Shown here: one piece after another, positions 56,526 through 64,000 of the stretch
How positions within the stretch are numbered: the stretch's first letter is position 1
Layout: the number at the start of each line of letters is the position of its first letter
Assembly: GCA_016859345.1 (NCBI GenBank)
Contig: CM029120.1
Span: forward strand, 1,387,501 to 1,451,500
Direction: 5' to 3'
Length of the DNA: 64,000 nt
From: Istiophorus platypterus
Taxonomy: Eukaryota > Chordata > Actinopteri > Istiophoriformes > Istiophoridae
The notes under the pieces: model-generated
What the model was told of the DNA's origin: nothing
Seen by the model: the letters and a program-made list of their open reading frames with translations, nothing else
Databases searched by the model: none
Program-made: the position numbers and the translations under genes

Positions 56526-59500
56526 TTAATCCTCCTTCCTCTCCAGAGATGTCTGCGTGGTGTGGATCCCATTGCTGTACACCGGAAACGGTAGCGTTGA
56601 GAAAAGTCCCTCTGCCGTCGTGAAGACGTTGGCTGCGGTCGGCATCTGGCCTCCCAGGGCGCCGTTTCCGCCCGTGGCCGACGGAGACCCGACGAACGGT
56701 CCGGCGGCGGCCGCCGCCGACATGTTGAGCCTGTGGACGTGGTGGTAGAGCATCTCCATGGGCGTCTTGGGGTCAAGGCCGAACCCTGAGCTGTCAACAA
56801 AGTTCATGGCGGCATTGGGAAGGAGGTTACCTTGCGCCATGGCCAGGGTGACGTCCGCCGGTGCGTACCTGATGGTCCCGGTGGTGTAGACCCGTGGAGC
56901 CGTGGTGCTGGTGGGGGCTAGCGTCCCCGTGACCCGGTGGACCAGTGGGAGCACCACGTTTCCAGCCTGCAGGCGCTGTAGGGCCTCAAGGTCGCCAGAG
57001 TACAGCAGTGAAGAACTTGATGAGGAAGAAGAGGAGGATGAAGAAGAAGAGGAAGAAGAGGAGGTGGTGGGAGTGCCCTGTTGCTTGTCCCTTGGGGAGG
57101 CAGATAGAGGAGGAGACAGTGGATCAGCGGAGGAGGCGCTGGAAGGAGGCGCTAAACTTGCAGCACTGGAAGCAGAGGACGGGGCAGAGTTTCCGTTGTA
57201 AGGAGGCTTCCTCACCCCTCCAGCTCCTCCCTCTGTTCCAGGAGGGGTTAGGACAGAGTCGGGGATGGATACCTGGAGAGAGCCCCCCTGTGGGGAGGGG
57301 AAGGTCTCGTGGGTTCCCGGAGGAGCCGGCTTGGAGGTCATGCTGTATGGAGACTCATTTCTGGAAATCTCTCTGTTGGGCGGGTAGTTCCAGATGCTGC
57401 TGTCGTTGTCAAAGTTGATCGGCTCTGCCATCTCAGTCTTGATCTTGAGGACCGAGGACGTCGCACCTGCGCTGTTGGGGGAGCCGGAGGCAGTGAGGAG
57501 GTGGGAGGAGTTGGCAGATGAGGCCTGGGAAGGGTCAACCAGCGGTGCGGTATCTCCCATGGCCACAGGGCTTGGCGTAGTCGAGGACAGACGGAGCCTC
57601 CTACTTCGTGATCCATCCCATTTCTGCACTTTCCTCCTCTTCCGCCTCTTCTGGAGCTTGCTTCCGGCGTTGGCAGTGTCATAAACCTGTATGCCTCCGT
57701 CTTCTTCCTCATCATTGTCCTCATCTTCCTCTTCTTCCTCCTCTGATGACGAAGTTTGTGAGTTGTGCAGCTGTACTTCTTCCCCCTCTCCATAGTGTTC
57801 TACCTTAATATGAAGCCCACCCAGATTACCAAGTCCTCCAATGGTGCCCAGTCCCCCCAACCCTCCCAGTCCTGCTAACCTCCCCAACCTTCCTCCTCCC
57901 CCTCCTCCTCCACCTCCTCCCCCTCTGGCCTCCTCCTGCTCCTCTCCCTCTCCATCCGAAGGTTCCAGACTGTCGTCGCTGTCCTGGCTCTCGGGGTTAC
58001 TCGAGCTGTCTCCTTCTTCCTGTCGTTTCATTTCCTGTTCGGAGGAGCAATGTGATTGGCCGGGTTGCTGCTGACGCTTGCTGTCAGTTTCCGGGTCCTC
58101 GCTGCGTTCGGATTGGTGGCCCGGCTTCCCCTCGGACTTGGCGTTCTCATTGTCTGTCGAGAAGAAAGAGGTAAGTTGGTTAAAAATGCAGGGACAGACT
58201 GTCGAAACAAGAATCTGAATATTCTACAACTCTCAGCTACAAAAAAAAATGTGTTTTTAAAACTGAAGCACCACCAAGAAATGCTAAAGAAATCTCTTTG
58301 ATTCTAAGTCATTCATTTGTTCACTGATTCATTTGTGAACTGTAAGAATGGCGACGACCGTTGGTAGGTAGGTCAACCGCTCTGGTCCACACTGAGATAT
58401 CTCAACAAATGTTTGATGGATTGGCATGAAATTTTTGTAAAGACATCCATGTTACCCAGAGGACAAATCCTATCGACTTCGAAGATCCCTGACGTTTTCT
58501 CCAGTTGCCACCATGAGGTTGACATCTCAAATGTCTCGACAACTGTTCGGTGGATTGCCATGGAGTTTGTTGCGGACACCTGGGGATTGATTGTAATAAC
58601 TTTGGTGATCCCTCTGTTTTTCATTTGTTGCCATCATCAGGTCAGAGTTTAATGTTGTCAAGTACTTTTCCTTATGACCATACCTGCATATCTAAGACGA
58701 ATCAAAGACACCTGACTTTGTGTTCAAACTAAGGTGGTAAATAAGGTTGAAATTACACCTGCTCAACGTCAACATTGTAGCATTGTCACTGTGAGCATAA
58801 TTGCATGCTGATGTTAGCATTTTGCTCAAAGAAGCGTGGTGGAGCCTCACGGAGCTTAGCTTCAGCTTAACCAAAACATGATTCACAAAGTCCCACTAGT
58901 GTTCTCTTGAGGCTGCAATGTTCATCACACTCCACTATACCAAAGTGTTGGACAGAACTAACCAACACTCCCTGTTTAAATTCTGTGAAAACCGTCTGTT
59001 AGATTTTGACATTCCTCATGTACAGGTGGACATTCTGTCCTGACGGCGGATTTAGAAGAGGAGACCAAAATCATTAGTGTTTGTCCTCCCAGTCACAGGA
59101 ATACTGGTGCTGGGAATACCGGTACTAAATATCATGACAAACCACTCAGTAGTTGTTGAGATATTTCATTTGGGTTAAGTGTTGGACCAACTGACAAACC
59201 GATATTTCCATCCTCAGGGCCTTGCCGTTTGCGTGGCAAGAATATTAATATAAGTTTATATATATAAGTTTTTAAAAATTTTTCTGAAGAATGTAAATTG
59301 GATAGTAAAACAATGATAAACAATAATTTCCCCTTGTTTTCTGGAAGGAAACAAGGGCAAGAGGCTTTTCCTTAAGACCTTTTCTTCACTCAACTAACAC
59401 GTTGAGGATGTGTTTTCCATGTGTTGTGTGATGTCGCGGATCCACTGATGTGTGTTTGGTATCTGTAGCTGCTGCTGTTCAGGCACGCCGGCTTTGTCCA

Positions 59501-62500
59501 GCATCATTACACACACAACACACACACTCTAGACCCCGCCAGCGCCCACGAGGCCCAGCGGCCGTCCAGCTGGCAGCGCTCCGGCTCCCTCATGGCAACC
59601 GAAATGTCGACTCAATTGCTTTGTCCGGGGAAAACCTTGTGTCTCCATTAAGTGTGCTTTCCAAGCAAAACAGATTTATTCTCAGGCTGGAAATCAGGGA
59701 GGGTTTCGATTCGGTTTATTGACAAAAAAATTATTAAATACCGCATATCTTGTTTTATCAGGTATGAAAGAATAAATTCCTTGACCTTTTTTCCATTGTT
59801 GTAACTTGTCTCTTCACAGGAATTTCATTAGCCACACAATGAAATACTGATTTCTGATTAGATGATTCTAATTGTTTTACATGTCATTGGGGTCATTTCT
59901 GCTTAGACATGAAGCGAAACCCTGCATCATAAACTGGGAATGTGGATTTTTGAAATTCGAGGCAGAGAGGGTCCATCAAGGGAAGTGCTCTTTAGACCTC
60001 AACAGGATCTGAGAGTCAGGATGTCTCGGCCTCTGTTTCTTTGATTTTGACCCTTCTTTTTTTTAATCTCACGATTCCCCCAGCATTATCAAACCTTTTA
60101 TGTTTCTATCAAAAATAATGCACCAATGGAGGCTACTTGAACCATAATGTCAACCAAAGAGGAGGTATTAAATCACCATTTTCTCTCTTACCCACACTCA
60201 CATATTCCACCGCGGTGAAACTTAAAGGATGAGGATGGAAATATTCCATATTTTTCTTGGTAATCTCATAAGACCAAAATCCCTTAATACTTTCCGACTT
60301 TTGTACTCGGAGGCTTGCGGCTCGAAAGCCCATTGGTTCCTACTGAAGATATAAATCTTTAAAAACACCTCAGGAATATTTAGTTTCTACTTTGAAAAAA
60401 AAAAGGTTTGGTAATTTCCTACAACAGCTGTGCACTATAGTTTTTAGAAAAACAAATGGAAAGTACATCTGTTGGGGACTATTTTCAGCGGCGGATTAAT
60501 CCACGTTCGGACTTCTAGCGAGGCTTTTGGGCGGCAGGACGGCGTGTGTGGGGTCGCTTCAAAATTCTTTGTCTGATTTTTTTTCTTTGAAGTCCCCCGT
60601 TCACTTTGTCAGTGTGGTCGATTTTATGTTGCATCGCACAAATAAAAATGCCTCCCTCTTCGTCTCCCGCCACCGCCTGTCTGGTTCTCTGCAGACCGCA
60701 TCCTAACAGAACAGAGGTCAGAGGGCAGATATCTCATTTTAGAATATGTCGAGTCTGAGCACCCCGGGCCTGTTGGAGCCCGGCTGACGCTGGCCGCCTA
60801 CCGCGGCAGCTGGCGTCGGTTTATAGCCGACAGCGTGCCAGAGTCATTCTCCTCCAGCAAGAATAACAGCTGGCACTGATTCTCATCATGCCAACACAGG
60901 CTGCAGGACCTGATAATATTATGCTCAAGGTGGAGGCCCTGTATTGGTTTAAATCTAACTATACTGGCACCGTGTGAGCTTTGTCTCCTTCAGTATTGGC
61001 TGCTTCAAATGTTGGTCACACACAAAGGTGATCCTTGATTTGTGTTGTTTCAGATCTCAGTGAGGATCTTGGAAACATCTAATTTAGTTTCCTATATGGA
61101 GTCTCACATCAGGGTTACAGCCCCTGTAGTGTTAGTTATTGTGTTTCTGGCTAAACAATTTAAATTATGTGTTATTTTCAATAATTATTGTAGCAAACAG
61201 TCCAAATTAAGCTTTGCGACATGATTCGTGTGTGTCGGAATGTGTTGTACTGCATGAGAATTAATGACTGAATCAATGGCTTCTATTCAAAAAAACCCCC
61301 TTGATTTATGTCCCTTTTTTGTTGATTGTGTCGGCCTCTTATCTTAGTCTTTGTTTAGGTAACCACAGAGTCAAGTCACCCACATTGTAGCCTGAGATCA
61401 GATGGTCATTCTGTTCTGATATAAACCTGTTTTGATGCTTTGGTAATGATGGAAAAATGGACTCGGCAAAACAACACAAAAGCGCTAGATTTATGCCTTT
61501 TTTTTGGATTTTCAAACATTATTTTTCACTTTTATCAGAACAAAAGAAGCGGCTTTGGGGACTAACAATGACATAGGCAAACGTAATGCTAATGGCTGCC
61601 GCGTAAAGTTCCCCGATCCAACAAAGAGCTAACGTCAGCCCCAGCTCTGATATAGTATCGTCCAGGACTGGTTCCCTCACGGCCGAAGTTTCAGGTCTGA
61701 ACGGGTTTGTTTTTTGTTTTTTTTTATCGTAAAATGTAACCCCACAAAATAATAAATCTTTGCTAACGATGTGCTCCTTTACCTTGAGATGGCACGACAT
61801 TACTTCTGTCGGTTTTAGGCTCGTTAGCGAGGCGTGCTAGGACTTGCATGCCAGGTGTTTGACGATGTTCCAGACCTGAGTCTATTGCTTTAGCCCTTCC
61901 TGCATTATTATGCTACATACGTTTACGTCTGCAGCCAAGTGAAATGGCATCACTGTCATTTTCATGCTTCACAGACATAAAAAAAGAAGGAAGAAGCATG
62001 TGGTGGCATTTTGCTGTCCTCTGTGGTATTTGGGTTCATTTTTTGGGGGGAGGGGGCTCCTCTCCGGAGCTTTCTGGTGAGTGGGGGTTCTCTATGTTGT
62101 TGTGTGAAGTTTTGTCTGTATTTTGTAGACGTTCGGTATAGTCCTGCCATATTTCATGTTGTTGTGTTTTTGTGTGTGTGCGTGGCGTTTTGCGGCAGCG
62201 CTGGTGAAGTGCCGGGTCCCCGCGGCTGTTGGCGCTCAGCGCCGCCCGGGCCGGCAGCCGCTGGCAGCCGCTGATAAAGCACCTCTGGCCTCTCTCTGTC
62301 AGGCTGTATCTCTTGGCGATGGCTGTTCTGCCGGTAACACCTGAAGAGGTACTTCCACGTAAACCACGCAGGGTTTTACAAGCACTGTGGTGTCTGAGAG
62401 TGACTCTTTTAATCTTTATATTATAAAAAAAACATTTAAAAAACAAAGCAAGATTAAACCGATTGGGGTTATTCCGATGCCTAATGTGCCTTTTCTCCGT

Positions 62501-63468
62501 CTGTGGTTCTTAATGTCTCCCTTTCACTCTCTTCCTCCTTGTTTTTCTCCCCGGTATCACTCCTCCATCCTTCCTCTATTCTTCTCGCCCTCCCCTCTTC
62601 CCTTACCTGAGTTTTCTTTGGACTCGGACTCGGAGTCGGAGGTCTCAGAGGACTCGGAGGTTTTCTCGGGCAGGTTGGGCAGCTGGGCGATGTCCATGGG
62701 TGTATCCTTATACTCTGGATTGCTGTGAGGTGACATGGGAATAATTGGTCTCGTTTCGGTTGGCTGCATGACATTTCCATTTTTTTAGATACAAAACCAA
62801 AAGAGGGATCGTATTTGTTTAACAACTGTTCATTTATTTGCTCGTTCAATGCTCTTGAGGAGTCTCAAATAAAACCCGGTATTCATACTAAAACAGCTCG
62901 CTTCAAATTCAGCGCAAAGTCTGGGTCTGCAGGTTCTGCGGGTTCTGCAAGTTGTACACCGGTATTTATGTTTTAATTTACACTGAAAACATACTGAAAA
63001 GGGATGAGAATGTACCTTCTTAATTCAACATTAATTTTCTGCAAACTCCATAAACTAAATGAATCAGCATTGTTACTCGTTTTATTTTACCTCTTCTCTC
63101 CCCTATTTAACTACCTGTACTGAACCTAAACTGCTCCCTTCCATTTAACGTGCATTTCTGCAATTGCATTATTTTATTACCACCAAATACATTGATTTTA
63201 TTTGATAACTGGTGTAATAAATGGATCCGTTCTTTATGTGTGTTATTTTGTCTGAGAATTTGGAGAAGGGATGAAACCGGGGCTCCCGTGGTCCCGGCAA
63301 CAGCCGGTTCGACCTCTGACCTGAGGACGTAGTTGACCCAGATTATGTTCTTCTCGCTGGCATTCTTGGCATTGACGGCGATGGTGGCGCTGGACTGGAT
63401 CCAGATGTAGCCGCCGTTCTTCTGGATCCATCGGTAGTACTTGGTCACGCACTGGCCCTTGTTCATCA
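56526..63468 (-). CDS. npas3: Neuronal PAS domain protein NPAS3, last three exons (partial)
   Basis: Exons on the minus strand: 63468-63321 (148 bp), 62722-62607 (116 bp) and 58153-56526 (1628 bp, stop at 56526). Phases fit throughout. The first gives the end of PAS-B and the PAC segment: YYRWIQKNGGYIWIQSSATI and EKNIIWVNYVL. The second gives NPEYKDTPMDIAQLPNLPEK and SESSETSDSESESKENS. The last encodes the long C-terminal region: DNENAK start, acidic, Gly-rich and poly-Ser tracts, INFDNDSSIWNYPPNREISR, GDLEALQRLQAGNVVLPLVH, TPMEMLYHHVHRLNMS, and the terminal LFSTLPFPVYSNGIH...LERKED. The family protein is a bHLH-PAS transcription factor that pairs with ARNT-type partners and acts in neurodevelopment. 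The bHLH and PAS-A exons lie beyond the right edge. It converges with EGLN3 as in human. Confidence 0.97.
58370..59240. repeat. Teleost interspersed repeat with internal duplication
   Basis: CTGGTCCACACTGAGATATC, TGGATTGGCATGAAATTTTT, ATGTTACCCAGAGGACAAAT and a related second set (ATCTCAAATGTCTCGACAAC, GGATTGCCATGGAGTTTG) appear in order, followed by GATGTTAGCATTTTGCTCAA and AGCCTCACGGAGCTTAGC. I recognise this phrase order as a very common perciform repeat. Its class is not known to me. Confidence 0.75.
60471..60504. repeat. 34-bp dispersed motif, copy 2
   Basis: Same as 38498-38531 with one A-to-C change. Flanking sequence differs, except that both are followed within 60 bp by a GCGGGAC / GGCAGGAC-type G-rich stretch. 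Confidence 0.85.
60720..60930. other. Candidate conserved non-coding element in NPAS3 intron
   Basis: Complex sequence with CACCCCGGGCCTGTTGGAGC, CGCGGCAGCTGGCGTCGG and CTGCAGGACCTGATAATATT. NPAS3 introns are known in other vertebrates for many conserved non-coding elements; whether this is one needs alignment. Confidence 0.3.
62180..62350. other. GC-rich block near NPAS3 penultimate exon
   Basis: CpG-rich sequence 260-430 bp from the 116-bp exon, with the inverted pair GCGCTCAGCGC and repeated GCAGCCGCTG. No splice-bounded coding frame fits NPAS3. Confidence 0.3.
62723..63320 (-). other. NPAS3 intron between PAS-B and 116-bp exon
   Basis: Short intron of 598 bp. Sequence next to the acceptor happens to stay open for 15 codons, but use of the upstream AG there would break the reading phase. 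Confidence 0.8.
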
Positions 63469-63521
63469 CTGAGAGACAGGGCAGGAGACAGTGGAGGTTT
63501 GTTATTTCAAGGCAAATTTAG

Positions 63522-63560
<39 letters not shown>

Positions 63561-64000
63561 CATAAACAAAGGGACATCAGGGTGACTGAGCAGCTTGAAA
63601 AAAAAAGAAAAACATGGACAGAGGGTGAGAGAGAGGCAGAGATGGGGGAGAGAGAGAGAGAGGAAGTCATCAGATGTCATGTGACAGCTCGCTGAGAGCT
63701 GCTCTGCTGCTGTCATTAATCAGACCAACTCACACTGTGTGTGTGTCTGTGTGTGTTTGCGTGCGTGCGTGTGTGTGTGCATGCAAGTGTGTGTATAAGT
63801 GTGTTTTCAAGGCAATGTGCTCACACCGGGACATGATGTGGATCCAGATGTGTCGTTTTAAAATACAATATTGCCATGACGTGATCTGATATTTCACGCT
63901 TCCCCATCCCATCACATTCCAGCTTAGCACGTTAGCATGCCCGAGGTGATCCGTGTGTTTTGGAGAGGAAGCCAAGGGCAGTTCCCGCCTCATTCTCACA
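63469..64000 (-). other. NPAS3 intron, continuing beyond the window
   Basis: Contains the (AT)n tract, an (AG)-rich run near 63650 and an imperfect (GT)n tract at 63737-63805. No exon recognised before the edge. Confidence 0.65.
63526..63559. repeat. (AT)n microsatellite
   Basis: About 17 AT units, 60 bp upstream of the NPAS3 PAS-B exon on its strand. Confidence 0.95.

Larger units (their letters stand above)
58154..62606 (-). other. NPAS3 penultimate-to-last intron
   Basis: A 4.45-kb intron. It carries a teleost dispersed repeat at 58370-59240, the second 34-bp motif at 60471-60504, and complex GC-richer blocks at 60720-60930 and 62180-62350 that may be regulatory. Confidence 0.7.

Noticed and set aside
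62723..62770. Open frame continuing upstream of the NPAS3 116-bp exon (MQPTETRPIIPMSPH)
   Set aside because: The alternative AG lies 41 nt upstream and would break the reading phase; the acceptor at 62723 restores the NPAS3 sequence VLSNPEYKD.
1..64000. tRNA, rRNA or known microRNA genes
   Set aside because: I found no cloverleaf-type A/B box pair or recognisable RNA gene by eye; a covariance-model search would be decisive.

Overview
The window is nuclear DNA from a ray-finned, probably spiny-rayed (percomorph-type) teleost fish. The evidence is vertebrate split genes with GT-AG introns, very dense (CA)n/(GT)n and other microsatellites, and interspersed repeats of a familiar teleost kind (an L2-type LINE with the GGATAAAAGCGTCTGCC tail, an L1-like ORF2 remnant, short non-autonomous families). 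The species cannot be named from the sequence.

Four protein genes are recognisable and follow human 14q13 order and relative orientation, packed into 64 kb: EAPP (+, six exons, 7673-10594), SPTSSA (+, two exons, 11969-13694), EGLN3/PHD3 (+, five exons, 27076-38808) and the 3' part of NPAS3 (-, last three exons, 63468-56526, continuing beyond the right edge). EAPP is a nuclear phosphoprotein linked to E2F, SPTSSA is the small activating subunit of serine palmitoyltransferase in the ER, EGLN3 is an oxygen-sensing HIF prolyl hydroxylase and NPAS3 is a bHLH-PAS transcription factor. They do not form an operon; what is shared is conserved synteny.

Layout: 1-7.5 kb is repeat-rich intergenic DNA with a 740-bp exact-looking tandem duplication; 7.5-15.75 kb holds EAPP and SPTSSA; 15.75-23.5 kb is intergenic, with a MITE-like element, a 1.2-kb minisatellite of an 11-bp unit resembling the CTCF core, and other repeats; 23.58-24.52 kb holds an intact EGLN1/2-type first exon with its own TATA box and a phase-0 donor; 27.0-38.8 kb is EGLN3; 38.8-56.5 kb is gene-poor and contains a 1.5-kb GGA array, an L2 LINE fragment, a 2.5-kb array of a 9-bp G-rich unit and four copies of a 300-570-bp tandem unit; 56.5-64 kb is NPAS3.

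The most interesting observation is the extra EGLN first exon. It has no exons 2-5 of its own in the window, yet ends in the phase and at the lysine needed to join EGLN3 exon 2. If joined, it would give a 411-residue hydroxylase of EGLN1/EGLN2 size from the EGLN3 locus. A 73-nt (GT)n tract ending 17 nt before the exon 2 acceptor, clusters of RCGTG cores, and G-rich arrays on both sides of EGLN3 are further leads.
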